Part shown: one piece after another, positions 1-8,134 of the stretch
How the letters are laid out: each line of letters begins with the position of its first letter
Numbering within the stretch: position 1 is the stretch's first letter
Source of the DNA: Aquabacterium soli
GTDB lineage: Bacteria > Pseudomonadota > Gammaproteobacteria > Burkholderiales > Burkholderiaceae_C
Direction of reading: 5' to 3'
NCBI RefSeq assembly: GCF_003933735.1
Contig: NZ_RSED01000008.1
Span: forward strand, 62,001 to 126,000
DNA length: 64,000 nucleotides
Notes under the pieces: model-generated
Databases searched by the model: none
What the model was told of the DNA's origin: nothing
What the model saw: the letters and a program-made list of their open reading frames with translations, nothing else
Made by a program: the position numbers and the translations under genes

Positions 1-618
1 GCCCGTACCGACGCTGAAGCCGCCAACCTGATCACCTCCGATCACGACGCGAACGACAAGCCTTTCCTGACGGGCGAGCGCACGCAAGAAGGCTTCTACC
101 GCGTCAAGAACGGCCTGGAGCAATCCATCAGCCGTGGCGTCGCCTACGCTCCCTACGCCGACCTGGTGTGGTGTGAAACCGGCGTGCCTGACATCGGCTT
201 CGCCCGCGAATTCGCACAAGCCGTGCACGCCAAGTGCCCTGGCAAGCTGCTGTCGTACAACTGCTCGCCTTCCTTCAACTGGAAGAAGAACCTGGACGAC
301 AAGCAGATCGCCAAGTTCCAGCAAGACCTGTCGGACCTGGGCTACAAGTACCAGTTCATCACGCTGGCCGGCATCCACATCAACTGGTACAACACGTTCC
401 AGTTCGCCCACGCCTACGCCCGCGGCGAAGGCATGAAGCACTACACCGAAATGGTGCAGGAACCCGAATTCGCCGCTCGCGAAAAGGGCTACACCTTCGT
501 GTCGCACCAACAAGAAGTTGGCGCAGGTTATTTCGACGACGTGACCACCGTGATCCAAGGCGGTTCGTCTTCCGTGAAGGCCCTGACCGGCTCGACCGAA
601 GAAGACCAGTTCCACTGA
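1..618 (+). CDS. aceA: isocitrate lyase, C-terminal part (5' end outside window)
   Basis: The frame is open from base 1 and gives the last 205 residues of isocitrate lyase, the glyoxylate-shunt enzyme that splits isocitrate into succinate and glyoxylate in the cytoplasm. Recognisable stretches are the [17 protein letters not shown] block, the [10 protein letters not shown] segment, the NCSPSFNW block that lines the active site, and the family-typical C-terminus STEEDQFH. The KKCGH catalytic-cysteine motif lies upstream of the window. The stop is TGA at 616-618, followed by a clear intrinsic terminator, so aceA ends its transcription unit. Family assignment is firm; only the start is unseen. 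Confidence 0.96.
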   Translation, partial: ARTDAEAANLITSDHDANDKPFLTGERTQEGFYRVKNGLEQSISRGVAYAPYADLVWCETGVPDIGFAREFAQAVHAKCPGKLLSYNCSPSFNWKKNLDDKQIAKFQQDLSDLGYKYQFITLAGIHINWYNTFQFAHAYARGEGMKHYTEMVQEPEFAAREKGYTFVSHQQEVGAGYFDDVTTVIQGGSSSVKALTGSTEEDQFH

Positions 619-662
619 TCTGCATGCTCTTCGAGCCGCCGCAAGGTTGGCTCGATGATTGC

Positions 663-690
663 AAAGGCACCCACTGCGGGTGCCTTTTTT
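663..690 (+). terminator. intrinsic terminator after aceA
   Basis: A perfect 10-bp stem (arms 663-672 and 678-687, GGCACCC against GGGTGCC extended by AAA/TTT) with a five-base loop runs directly into a T tract. The remaining 258 bp up to the next gene at 949 hold no ORF that I can support. Confidence 0.9.
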
Positions 691-948
691 CGTTTCAGCC
701 TGCAGCGTGAGTTGCAGTTACCTGTGCCCCCGTGGATCGGGGGTTGTGTTCTCGCGTCACTTACAAAGCAGTTGATCGAGAAGATTCCCCAAGATGTAAA
801 AAAACTGCGTGATTTTTTCCGCTATATGGCTACATTGAGAACACGGAGGGGCGATCTTGTTGTCCGGAAAAGCGATACTTTCAACGGTGCGCGATCTGGT
901 GAAGTCATGGGATCGACCGGTTCAATCGATACCCTTTAGAGGTTCATC

Positions 949-1605
949 ATGGCAGTCAATGACATCCTGAAAATGATGTTGGTCTTCGTGCATTTCTTTG
1001 CCAGCGCGGTCGCCGTGGCAACGATTCTTCGAACCGACTTTCTCATCCTCTCGTACTACACCAGCACGCTCAGCCGCAAGGCGGTGGACCGCATCCACAG
1101 TGCCAAATCCGTTGTCAGTGCGTCGCTGATCGTGCTGTGGGTGTCCGGCCTGGCGATCTGTCTGCAGGGTTACCTGAGCGATCCGGCCTACCTGCTCAAT
1201 CAGAAGCTGTGGCTCAAGGTGATGGTGGTGGTCACACTCACCGTCAATGGCTGGTTCCTGCATCGGTTCGCTTTCGGCGCGATCCAGCGGGGGGCGCGCC
1301 TCTGCGATGCCATGCCTCATCAGCGTGCGGTCCTGGTGCTGATGGCGGCCATCAGTTCCAGCAGCTGGATCTTCGCCTGCTTCCTGGGTATTGCCCGCGC
1401 CCTGAACAACAAGCACAACTTCGCCGGGCTGGTCAGCCTGTACCTGCTGCTGCTGGGGGTGTCGCTGATCGGGGCCCTGGTGTTGACGCATCTGCTGACG
1501 CGCATGGCTGGCAGCGGCTCCCGTGATGCTCAGCGCTGGCAGGCCCGTGTGAAGGCCTTCAAGCATCGGGTGGATGCTGGCCAGGAGAGCGAACTGCAGG
1601 TGTGA
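949..1605 (+). CDS. five-helix integral membrane protein of unknown function
   Basis: The 218-residue product has five strongly hydrophobic stretches at roughly residues 9-33, 55-75, 85-107, 124-147 and 155-182, a short N-terminus and a basic C-terminal tail (from about residue 185), so it is an inner-membrane protein. I do not recognise a catalytic motif or a named family; the general plan resembles small DUF-type membrane proteins of proteobacteria. The start ATG at 949 is preceded by AGAGG with good spacing. It stands alone between the aceA terminator and an oppositely oriented tRNA-Leu, so it is probably monocistronic. Confidence 0.75.
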   Translation: MAVNDILKMMLVFVHFFASAVAVATILRTDFLILSYYTSTLSRKAVDRIHSAKSVVSASLIVLWVSGLAICLQGYLSDPAYLLNQKLWLKVMVVVTLTVNGWFLHRFAFGAIQRGARLCDAMPHQRAVLVLMAAISSSSWIFACFLGIARALNNKHNFAGLVSLYLLLLGVSLIGALVLTHLLTRMAGSGSRDAQRWQARVKAFKHRVDAGQESELQV

Positions 1606-1630
1606 GCGGGGCCAGGGCAGGGGGCGCTCA

Positions 1631-1722
1631 TGGTGCCCCGGGCCGGGATCGAACCGGCACGCCCCTTCTCAGGAAGCGGCGGATTTTAAGTCCGCAGTGT
1701 CTACCAATTTCACCACCGGGGC
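1631..1722 (-). tRNA. tRNA-Leu (anticodon TAA)
   Basis: On the minus strand the acceptor arms GCCCCGG and CCGGGGC pair, the anticodon arm is GCGGA-CTTAAAA-TCCGC (anticodon TAA), a long variable arm follows as expected for a class II tRNA, the T arm is GCCGG-TTCGATC-CCGGC, and CCA is encoded at 1633-1631. Confidence 0.95.
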
Positions 1723-1768
1723 ACGGGCACAGTGTAGCGGCGAACGGCTCGAAAATTTTTGCCGTGAC

Positions 1769-1798
1769 TTGCAATGCGGTTTGAATCCGGTGTATAGT
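1769..1798 (+). promoter_or_regulatory. sigma70-type promoter for tRNA-Gly
   Basis: TTGCAA at 1769-1774 and TATAGT at 1793-1798 are separated by 18 bp and lie about 70 bp before the mature tRNA-Gly. The same TATAGTCTA(A/G)GTCTTCG context sits in front of tRNA-Pro at 11731, which supports it as a stable-RNA promoter. Confidence 0.65.
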
Positions 1799-1870
1799 CT
1801 AGGTCTTCGCTGATCGCTGCTTGGCAACAACCAAGTCGCCAACAAGGCAGTATCAGGCCCACGAAGGTAT

Positions 1871-1946
1871 GCGGGATTAGCTCAGTTGGTAGAGCGATAC
1901 CTTGCCAAGGTATAGGTCGAGAGTTCGAGTCTCTTATCCCGCTCCA
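1871..1946 (+). tRNA. tRNA-Gly (anticodon GCC)
   Basis: A 76-nt cloverleaf: acceptor GCGGGAT pairs with ATCCCGC, D arm GCTC...GAGC, anticodon arm ATACC-TTGCCAA-GGTAT (anticodon GCC), T arm with GAGTTCGAGTCTC, and encoded CCA at 1944-1946. Confidence 0.96.
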
Positions 1947-1954
1947 GCTTCTTC

Positions 1955-1990
1955 AAAAGGGAAGCCAACGCCAAGTTGGCTTCCCTTTTT
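1955..1990 (+). terminator. intrinsic terminator after tRNA-Gly
   Basis: Arms 1955-1969 and 1975-1989 form a perfect 15-bp stem (centre GAAGCCAAC/GTTGGCTTC) with a five-base loop and a T run. It separates tRNA-Gly from tRNA-Cys. Confidence 0.85.
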
Positions 1991-2040
1991 CGAATCAGGA
2001 TCCACGGGCCCCAGCTTGCTGCTGGGGTGCTGGCACCAGC

Positions 2041-2114
2041 GGCGCGGTAGCAAAGCGGTTATGCAACGGATTGCAAATCCGTCTAGCCCGGTTCGACTCC
2101 GGGCCGCGCCTCCA
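2041..2114 (+). tRNA. tRNA-Cys (anticodon GCA)
   Basis: A 74-nt cloverleaf with acceptor GGCGCGG/CCGCGCC, anticodon arm ACGGA-TTGCAAA-TCCGT (anticodon GCA), T arm CCCGG-TTCGACT-CCGGG and encoded CCA at 2112-2114. Confidence 0.96.
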
Positions 2115-2183
2115 CCTTCCTTCTTGTCTTGGTCTTGTCCCGCTGCAGTGGGCAGGCTCCGTGAGCCTGGCTGTCGCGGCCAT

Positions 2184-2213
2184 GCGACATCAAATCGCAC
2201 GGGCGGCTACAAT
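2184..2213 (+). promoter_or_regulatory. probable promoter of the thrS leader transcript
   Basis: A good -10 box TACAAT at 2208-2213 with a moderate -35 (GCGACA, 2184-2189) at 18 bp. Transcription from about 2220 would give a leader of roughly 220 nt ahead of thrS that contains the threonine-rich peptide and terminator described below. Confidence 0.5.
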
Positions 2214-2286
2214 ACCAAAGAGCGTCGCATGTTGTGCATGCCTCGCCGCTGTGCAACGGTAAGGAACGGGAAAGGCATCTCTGGTT

Positions 2287-2334
2287 ATGACACCGCGAAC
2301 TCCGACCACCCCCTTCACCTCGACCGAGGTCTAG
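2287..2334 (+). CDS. threonine-rich leader peptide of thrS
   Basis: A 15-residue ORF reading [15 protein letters not shown], six of whose residues are threonine (codons ACA, ACT and four ACC). AAAGG at 2271-2275 stands 11 nt before the ATG. It ends 41 nt before a terminator hairpin (2376-2402) that itself lies 35 nt before thrS. The segment CCGCTGCTTT at 2343-2352 can pair, with one bulge, with the 5' arm of the terminator (2376-2384), which is the geometry of classical ribosome-mediated attenuation: stalling at Thr codons when charged tRNA-Thr is scarce would favour the antiterminator. The function is inferred; the sequence elements are directly visible. Confidence 0.7.
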   Translation: MTPRTPTTPFTSTEV

Positions 2335-2375
2335 TCGGCTGGCCGCTGCTTTCGCATTCCTTCCTACCTACACAG

Positions 2376-2402
2376 AAAGCGCGGCGCTCCCCGCGCTTTT
2401 TT
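2376..2402 (+). terminator. attenuator terminator ahead of thrS
   Basis: Arms AAAGCGCGG (2376-2384) and CCGCGCTTT (2391-2399) form a perfect 9-bp stem with a six-base loop and run into six T residues. It lies inside the thrS leader, after the threonine-rich peptide, and has an upstream competitor segment at 2343-2352. Confidence 0.85.
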
Positions 2403-2437
2403 GTTGTCCGCGCACTTCATTCAACAGGCAGAACACC

Positions 2438-4357
2438 ATGATTTCGATTCAGTTGCCCGACGGTTCCAAGCGTGAGTTTCCCGGCCCCGTGACCGTCGGT
2501 GAGGTCGCGGCCTCCATTGGTGCCGGGCTGGCCAAGGCCGCATTGGCTGGCCGTGTCGGGCAGGGCGATGCCGCGCGCCTGGTCGACACCAGCTACCGCA
2601 TCGAGGCTGACACGCCCCTGGCCATCATCACGGAGAAGGATGCCGACGGCCTGGACGTGATCCGTCACTCCACTGCGCACTTGCTGGCCTACGCCGTGAA
2701 AGAGCTCTTCCCTGAGGCGCAGGTCACCATCGGCCCGACCATCGAAGACGGCTTTTACTACGACTTTGCCTACAAGCGTCCGTTCACGCCCGAAGATCTG
2801 GAGGCCATCGAAAAGAAGATGGCCGAGCTGGCCAAGAAGGACGAGAAGGTCGAGCGCCGCGTGCTGCCGCGCGATGAGGCTGTGGCCTATTTCAAGAGCC
2901 TGGGTGAGCACTACAAGGCCGAGATCATCGAGAGCATCCCGGCGGACCAGGATGTGTCGCTCTACAGCGAAGGCGCTTTCACCGACCTGTGCCGCGGCCC
3001 GCACGTGCCGAGCACGGGCAAGCTCAAGCACTTCAAGCTGATGAAGGTTGCGGGTGCCTATTGGCGCGGTGACCACCGCAACGAGCAGTTGCAGCGCGTC
3101 TACGGCACGGCCTGGACCACCAAGGACGATCTGCAGCAGTACCTGCACCGCCTGGAAGAAGCCGAGAAGCGCGACCACCGCAAACTGGGCCGCGAGCTGG
3201 ACCTGTTCCACATCGACGAACACGCGCCGGGCGTGGTGTTCTGGCACCCCAAGGGCTGGACGGTGTGGCAAGCGGTGGAGCAGTACATGCGCGGGGTCTA
3301 CCGCGACAACGGCTACCAGGAGGTCAAGGGCCCGCAGATCCTCGACAAGACGCTGTGGGAGAAGACCGGCCACTGGGACAAGTACCGCGAGAACATGTTC
3401 ACGACGGAATCGGAAAAGCGCGACTACGCGCTCAAGCCGATGAACTGCCCTGGCCACATCCTGATCTTCAACCAGGGCATCAAGAGCTACCGCGATCTGC
3501 CCATCCGCTACGGCGAATTCGGCCAGTGCCACCGCAACGAGCCCACGGGTGGCCTGCACGGCATCATGCGCGTGCGCGGCTTCACGCAGGACGACGGCCA
3601 TGTCTTCTGCACCGAAGATCAGATCCTGCAGGAATGCGTGGATTTCACGGCGCTGCTGCAGGCCGTCTACAAGGACTTCGGCTTCACCGACATCATCTAC
3701 AAGGTGGCCACGCGCCCGGCGCAGCGCATCGGTTCCGACGAGGTGTGGGACAAGGCCGAGCAGGCCCTGATGGAAAGCCTGCGCGCCACGAACAGCGAGT
3801 TCACCATTGCTCCGGGCGATGGGGCCTTCTATGGTCCGAAGATCGAGTACACGCTGAAGGACGCCCTGGGGCGCCACTGGCAGTGCGGCACCATCCAGGT
3901 CGATTTCTCCATGCCGCAACGCCTGGGAGCCGAGTACGTGGCCGATACCAGCGAGCGCCGCCACCCCGTGATGCTGCACCGCGCCATCCTGGGCAGCCTC
4001 GAGCGTTTCATCGGGATCCTGATCGAGCAACACGCTGGCGCCCTGCCGATTTGGCTGGCGCCGGTGCAGGCGGTGGTGCTCAATATCACCGACGCGCAGG
4101 CGGATTACGCCCAGGAAATTACCAAATCACTGCAAAAACAAGGACTTAGGGTCCAGCTTGATTTGCGAAACGAGAAAATTACCTATAAAATCCGCGAGCA
4201 TTCGTTGCAGAAGGTGCCGTACTTCATCGTTGTCGGTGACAAGGAGAAGGCTGATGGCACCGTCGCCGTGCGCGCCCGGGGCAACCAGAACCTCGGTGTG
4301 ATGTCACTCGATGACTTCTCCCAGAAGATCTCTCAAGACATCGTCAGCAAGGCCTGA
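2438..4357 (+). CDS. thrS: threonyl-tRNA synthetase
   Basis: The 639-residue protein charges tRNA-Thr in the cytoplasm. It has an N-terminal TGS domain (about residues 1-60), the editing domain with the zinc-type HSTAH motif at residues 77-81, the class II catalytic core with MNCPGH (zinc-ligand cysteine), motif 2 around [11 protein letters not shown] and DDGHVFC, motif 3 near [14 protein letters not shown], and a C-terminal anticodon-binding domain. Length matches the family (about 635-645). The ATG at 2438 gives the usual MISIQLPDG start. It is the first large gene of the thrS-infC-rpmI-rplT-pheS cluster and appears to be controlled by a Thr-rich leader peptide and attenuator. Confidence 0.97.
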   Translation: MISIQLPDGSKREFPGPVTVGEVAASIGAGLAKAALAGRVGQGDAARLVDTSYRIEADTPLAIITEKDADGLDVIRHSTAHLLAYAVKELFPEAQVTIGPTIEDGFYYDFAYKRPFTPEDLEAIEKKMAELAKKDEKVERRVLPRDEAVAYFKSLGEHYKAEIIESIPADQDVSLYSEGAFTDLCRGPHVPSTGKLKHFKLMKVAGAYWRGDHRNEQLQRVYGTAWTTKDDLQQYLHRLEEAEKRDHRKLGRELDLFHIDEHAPGVVFWHPKGWTVWQAVEQYMRGVYRDNGYQEVKGPQILDKTLWEKTGHWDKYRENMFTTESEKRDYALKPMNCPGHILIFNQGIKSYRDLPIRYGEFGQCHRNEPTGGLHGIMRVRGFTQDDGHVFCTEDQILQECVDFTALLQAVYKDFGFTDIIYKVATRPAQRIGSDEVWDKAEQALMESLRATNSEFTIAPGDGAFYGPKIEYTLKDALGRHWQCGTIQVDFSMPQRLGAEYVADTSERRHPVMLHRAILGSLERFIGILIEQHAGALPIWLAPVQAVVLNITDAQADYAQEITKSLQKQGLRVQLDLRNEKITYKIREHSLQKVPYFIVVGDKEKADGTVAVRARGNQNLGVMSLDDFSQKISQDIVSKA

Positions 4358-4481
4358 GGCGGGAGCGTGCTTTGCCTGTGCCGTAACGGCCAAGCACGTT
4401 CCAACCGGCGTTGACTGGGCGCGTGAACATTGTTAACTGGTGCGGTTGCCGCCGGGCAGCCGTGGCCTGAAGGAATTCGAC

Positions 4482-5030
4482 ATCGCTAACTTCTTTGACC
4501 GCCGTACGCGCAACGATGAGCGCAAGCATCGGCTGAACCGTGAAATCACTGCTCTTGAAGTCCGCCTGAATGGCGTCGAGAACGAGCCCCTGGGCATCGT
4601 CAGCATTCAGGACGCCTTGCGCATGTCTGCTGAGGCGGATGTGGATCTGGTCGAGATCGCCGCGACCGCGGATCCTCCTGTCTGCCGCCTGATGGACTAT
4701 GGCAAGTTCAAGTATCAAGAGCAGAAGAAGGCGCACGACGCCAAGCAGAAGCAGAAGGTCATTGAAGTCAAGGAAGTCAAATTCCGTCCCGGCACGGACG
4801 AAGGCGACTACCAGATCAAGCTGCGCAACCTGCGCCGCTTCCTGGAAGAAGGCGACAAGGGCAAGGTTACGCTGCGCTTCCGCGGCCGCGAGATCACCCA
4901 CCAAGAGTTCGGCATGCGCCTGCTCGAGCGTGTTCGCGATGACCTGACGGATGTCTCCGTTGTCGAGAACATGCCCAAGCTGGAAGGTCGCCAGATGATC
5001 ATGGTGCTCGGCCCGAAGAAGAAAAAGTGA
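4482..5030 (+). CDS. infC: translation initiation factor IF-3 (ATC start)
   Basis: IF-3 binds the 30S subunit, prevents premature 50S joining and rejects non-standard start codons. The product contains the family pattern [37 protein letters not shown] and ends GPKKKK. An open frame extends upstream to a GTG at 4440, but that codon has no Shine-Dalgarno sequence. AAGGA at 4470-4474 stands 7 nt before an in-frame ATC at 4482. Starting there gives 182 residues, beginning (M)ANFFDRR, close to the length of E. coli IF-3 (180). Rare AUU/AUC start codons are the known hallmark of infC and underlie its autoregulation, so I place the start at ATC. If the GTG is used the protein is 196 residues. Confidence 0.93.
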   Translation: MANFFDRRTRNDERKHRLNREITALEVRLNGVENEPLGIVSIQDALRMSAEADVDLVEIAATADPPVCRLMDYGKFKYQEQKKAHDAKQKQKVIEVKEVKFRPGTDEGDYQIKLRNLRRFLEEGDKGKVTLRFRGREITHQEFGMRLLERVRDDLTDVSVVENMPKLEGRQMIMVLGPKKKK

Positions 5031-5037
5031 TGCACAG

Positions 5038-5150
5038 ACGGCTTCGGCCGTCGTAGAATGCGAGCTTCGCCCAGATTTTTTCTGGGTGAGCGAAGCCTGG
5101 TTGGTGGTTTGGTCGCCGCCTTCCACGGACAAGTGCCTTCATCGGCACTT
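5038..5150 (+). promoter_or_regulatory. structured infC-rpmI intergenic leader
   Basis: The 196 bp between infC and rpmI hold three strong hairpins: 5038-5053 (GACGGC-TTCG-GCCGTC), 5064-5096 (GCTTCGC/GCGAAGC enclosing CCCAG/CTGGG with an asymmetric TGA bulge) and 5131-5150 (AAGTGCC/GGCACTT). None is followed by a T tract, so they are not ordinary terminators. In other bacteria the rpmI-rplT pair is autoregulated by L20 binding a structured leader; a similar role here is an inference from position and folding only. Confidence 0.4.
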
Positions 5151-5226
5151 GATAAGTTCCTGGGGGCCATCAAGGCGCGAAGAAGTTTCGCGACGCCTGG
5201 CAGGAACAAACTAAAAGGAGCAGAAC

Positions 5227-5430
5227 ATGCCCAAAATGAAGACCAAGAGCAGCGCCAAGAAGCGTTTTCGCGTGCGTCCGGGTGGTACCGTCAAGCGCGG
5301 CCATGCCTTCAAGCGCCACATCCTGACCAAGAAGTCCACGAAGACCAAGCGCCAATTGCGTGGCGCCGCCAACGTGCACGAGACCAACCTGGGCCACGTT
5401 GCCCAGATGCTGCCTTTCGCCGGCCTGTAA
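5227..5430 (+). CDS. rpmI: 50S ribosomal protein L35
   Basis: The 67-residue, highly basic protein has the L35 signature [14 protein letters not shown] and the [17 protein letters not shown] block. AAGGAG at 5215-5220 gives a strong ribosome-binding site six bases before the ATG. It lies between infC and rplT in the conserved operon, 66 bp before rplT. Confidence 0.97.
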   Translation: MPKMKTKSSAKKRFRVRPGGTVKRGHAFKRHILTKKSTKTKRQLRGAANVHETNLGHVAQMLPFAGL

Positions 5431-5496
5431 TTGGCCGACCGGATCGCACACGTCTCGAATTTCTGGTTTTAGGTTTCAACGCCGAAGGAGTCATCC

Positions 5497-5856
5497 ATGC
5501 CTCGCGTCAAACGTGGTGTAACAGCCCGCGCTCGTCATAAAAAAGTTCTCGCCCTGGCCAAGGGTTTCCGTGGTCGCCGCAAGAACGTCTATCGCATCGC
5601 CAAACAGGCGGTCATGAAGGCCGGGCAATATGCCTACCGTGACCGCCGCGCCAAGAAGCGCGAATTCCGCCGCCTGTGGATCGCTCGTATCAACGCCGGT
5701 AGCCGTGCACTGGGCCTGACTTACAGCAAGCTCATCGCCGGTATCAAGAAGGCGTCGATCGAGATCGACCGCAAGGTGCTGGCTGACCTCGCCGTCAACG
5801 ACCCCGCTGCATTTGCCAGCATCGTTGAAAAGGCCAAGGCTCAACTGGCTGCTTGA
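5497..5856 (+). CDS. rplT: 50S ribosomal protein L20
   Basis: The 119-residue protein has the N-terminal [18 protein letters not shown] block, the [15 protein letters not shown] helix and the [15 protein letters not shown] segment typical of L20, which is needed for early 50S assembly and acts as a translational repressor of its operon in several bacteria. GAAGGAG lies seven bases before the ATG. The gene is followed by a strong terminator-like hairpin at 5937-5966, directly ahead of pheS. Confidence 0.97.
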   Translation: MPRVKRGVTARARHKKVLALAKGFRGRRKNVYRIAKQAVMKAGQYAYRDRRAKKREFRRLWIARINAGSRALGLTYSKLIAGIKKASIEIDRKVLADLAVNDPAAFASIVEKAKAQLAA

Positions 5857-5936
5857 TTTTTTCAAGCGGGCAGCAAAAGATGCTGCTCCGGCCCGCGCCG
5901 GCCGAGGTTCGCCTCGGACGGCCAGGCCGGTGACTC

Positions 5937-5966
5937 AAAGGCCAACGGTTCGTTGGCCTTTTTTTT
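5937..5966 (+). terminator. intrinsic terminator or attenuator between rplT and pheS
   Basis: Arms AAAGGCCAAC (5937-5946) and GTTGGCCTTT (5952-5961) make a perfect 10-bp stem, a five-base loop and eight T residues. Its T tract ends only 12 nt before the pheS ATG, leaving no room for a promoter in between, so pheS must be reached by read-through or regulated antitermination (or a promoter within or before the stem). A second hairpin (CCGAGG-TTCG-CCTCGG) precedes it. No Phe-rich leader ORF is visible. Confidence 0.85.
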
Positions 5967-5978
5967 CGACACAAGACC

Positions 5979-7028
5979 ATGAACGACCAGCCAAGCGACC
6001 TGCAGGCCCTGGTGCAATCGGCCCAGGAAGCTTTTGCCGCAGCCCTCACGCCCGCCGACCTCGAGAACGCCAAGGCGCGTTTCCTGGGCAAGTCCGGCAG
6101 CGTGACCGATTTGCTCAAGGGCATGGGTGCCCTCAGCCCCGAAGAGAAGAAGACCCGGGGCGCGGCCATCAACCAGGCCAAGCAGCAGGTCGAGGCGGCC
6201 TTGAACGCCCGCCGCCAGGCCCTGGCCGATGCCGAACTGGCGCAGCAACTGCAGGCTGAAAAACTGGATGTGACCCTGCCTGGCCGCCGCCGTGGCGAAG
6301 GTGGTCTGCACCCGGTGTCGCTCAGCATCGAGCGCATCGAGGGCATCTTCGGCTCCATGGGTTTTGACGTGGCCGACGGCCCCGAGATCGAGGCCGACTG
6401 GTTCAACTTCACCGCACTGAACACGCCGGAAGACCATCCCGCGCGGTCCATGCACGACACCTTCTATGTCGAGGGTGGCCACCTGCTGCGCACGCACACC
6501 AGCCCCATGCAGGTGCGCTACGCGGTTCAGCATGTCAAGCGCCACGCCGATCTGATCGCCCAGGGCGAACGCATGCCCGAGATCCGCGTGATCGCACCCG
6601 GTCGCACGTATCGCGTCGACAGCGATGCCACCCACTCGCCGATGTTTCACCAGTGCGAAGGCCTGTGGATCGGCGAGTCGGTCAGCTTCGCCGACCTCAA
6701 GGCCGTGCTGGGCGATTTCTTCAGCACCTTCTTCGAGACGGACGATCTGGAGATCCGCTTCCGCCCCTCGTTCTTCCCGTTCACCGAGCCCTCGGCCGAG
6801 GTGGACATCGCCTTCAGCAGCGGCCCGCTCAAGGGGCGCTGGCTGGAAGTGGGCGGGGCAGGGCAGGTGCACCCCAATGTGGTCCGCAACTTCGGGCTCG
6901 ACCCGGAGCAGTACATCGGCTTCGCTTTCGGTCTGGGCCCGGACCGCCTGACCATGCTGCGCTATGGCGTGAACGATCTGCGCCTGTTCTACGAAGGCGA
7001 CCTGCGCTTCCTGCAGCAGTTCCAGTGA
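5979..7028 (+). CDS. pheS: phenylalanyl-tRNA synthetase alpha subunit
   Basis: The 349-residue class II synthetase subunit has an N-terminal coiled-coil arm (about residues 1-85), motif 1 around [19 protein letters not shown], motif 2 with HTSPMQVR and [19 protein letters not shown], and motif 3 with [14 protein letters not shown] near the C-terminus. It pairs with PheT to form the alpha2-beta2 enzyme that charges tRNA-Phe. The ribosome-binding site is weak (only purines around AAGA). Unusually, its partner pheT does not follow directly: an alcohol dehydrogenase gene is inserted 32 bp downstream. Confidence 0.97.
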   Translation: MNDQPSDLQALVQSAQEAFAAALTPADLENAKARFLGKSGSVTDLLKGMGALSPEEKKTRGAAINQAKQQVEAALNARRQALADAELAQQLQAEKLDVTLPGRRRGEGGLHPVSLSIERIEGIFGSMGFDVADGPEIEADWFNFTALNTPEDHPARSMHDTFYVEGGHLLRTHTSPMQVRYAVQHVKRHADLIAQGERMPEIRVIAPGRTYRVDSDATHSPMFHQCEGLWIGESVSFADLKAVLGDFFSTFFETDDLEIRFRPSFFPFTEPSAEVDIAFSSGPLKGRWLEVGGAGQVHPNVVRNFGLDPEQYIGFAFGLGPDRLTMLRYGVNDLRLFYEGDLRFLQQFQ

Positions 7029-7060
7029 TCGCCGCCTGACCGAAAGAGAAGAACATCCCC

Positions 7061-8098
7061 ATGAGCACCACCCACATCCGCGCCTGGGCTGCCCAGGAAG
7101 CCTCCAAGCCCCTGGTGAACTTCGAGTACGACCCGGGCCCGCTGGGCGCCGAAGAGGTCGAGATCCGCGTCGAGCACAGCGGCCTGTGCCACTCGGACCT
7201 GTCCCTGATCGACAACGAGTGGGGCTTCTCGAATTTCCCGATCGTGGGCGGCCATGAAGTGGTCGGCACGGTGCTGGCCCTGGGTCCGAACACGCGCGGC
7301 CTGAAGGTTGGCCAGCGCGTGGGCCTGGGCTGGATGGCCGAATCCTGCATGGCTTGCCGCAGCTGCCTCAATGGCGAGCCGCAGCTGTGCCGTGCCGGGC
7401 GCCCGACCATCGTCGGCCACCACGGTGGTTTTGCCGAACGTGTGCGTGCACATTGGCTGTGGGTGTGCCCGATCCCCGCGGGGCTGGATCCGGCCAAGGC
7501 CGGTCCGCTGCTGTGCGGTGGCATCACCGTGTTCTCGCCTTTCCTGAACTTCGGCATCAAACCGACGCACCGCGTGGGCGTGGTTGGCATCGGTGGCCTG
7601 GGCCATCTGGCGCTGAAGTTCGCGCGGGCCTGGGGTTGCGAGGTCACGGCCTTCACGTCGAGCGATTCCAAGCGTGACGAGGCCCTGCAACTGGGCGCGC
7701 ACCAGGTGGTGTCCAGCGTGGACGCCAAGGCCATGAAGCAGGTGGCCGGCCGCCTGGACATGGTGCTGGTGACCGTGAACGTGATGCTCAACTGGAAGGC
7801 GCTGATGGGCACGCTGGCGCCCAATGGCCGCCTGCACCTGGTCGGCATCCTGCCGCAGCCGATGGAGGTCGAGGCCTTCCCGCTGATCGGTGGGCAGCGC
7901 AGCGTGTCGGGCTCGCCCACGGGCTCGCGCCAGGACATCGACACCATGCTCGAGTTCGCCGCGCGCCATGGCATCGAGCCGCAGACCGAGCATTACCCGA
8001 TGAGCCGCATCAATGACGCGCTGGACCACCTGCGCGCCGGCAAGGCCCGCTACCGCGTGGTGCTGGATGCCGACTTCGATGCCGCGCCGTCTGCCTGA
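7061..8098 (+). CDS. zinc-dependent alcohol dehydrogenase inserted between pheS and pheT
   Basis: The 345-residue medium-chain dehydrogenase has the catalytic-zinc residues in GLCHSDL (about residue 43) and GGHEVVG, four structural-zinc cysteines in SCMACRSC plus LC after QPQ-like spacing (about residues 92-107), and a Rossmann nucleotide site GVVGIGGLGHLALKFA (about residues 171-186). The pattern fits the YahK/cinnamyl-alcohol-type NADP(H)-dependent aldehyde reductases; the true substrate cannot be read from sequence. AAGAGAAGAA lies ahead of the ATG. It is in the same direction as pheS and pheT with gaps of 32 and 36 bp, so it should share their transcript even though it has no obvious link to tRNA charging. 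Confidence 0.92.
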   Translation: MSTTHIRAWAAQEASKPLVNFEYDPGPLGAEEVEIRVEHSGLCHSDLSLIDNEWGFSNFPIVGGHEVVGTVLALGPNTRGLKVGQRVGLGWMAESCMACRSCLNGEPQLCRAGRPTIVGHHGGFAERVRAHWLWVCPIPAGLDPAKAGPLLCGGITVFSPFLNFGIKPTHRVGVVGIGGLGHLALKFARAWGCEVTAFTSSDSKRDEALQLGAHQVVSSVDAKAMKQVAGRLDMVLVTVNVMLNWKALMGTLAPNGRLHLVGILPQPMEVEAFPLIGGQRSVSGSPTGSRQDIDTMLEFAARHGIEPQTEHYPMSRINDALDHLRAGKARYRVVLDADFDAAPSA

Positions 8099-8134
8099 AG
8101 AACCGTTTAAAGAAGATTCCCGAGGATCCCGTCC

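Noticed and set aside
2417-4033. 538-codon minus-strand frame opposite thrS
   Set aside because: Antisense shadow of a well-recognised synthetase.
4440-4481. GTG start of infC at 4440
   Set aside because: No Shine-Dalgarno precedes it, and the extra 14 residues are not expected for IF-3; the ATC at 4482 has an ideal AAGGA.
5857-5978. Phe-rich leader peptide of the pheM type before pheS
   Set aside because: The only small ORF (from 5880) encodes no phenylalanine and lacks a ribosome-binding site.
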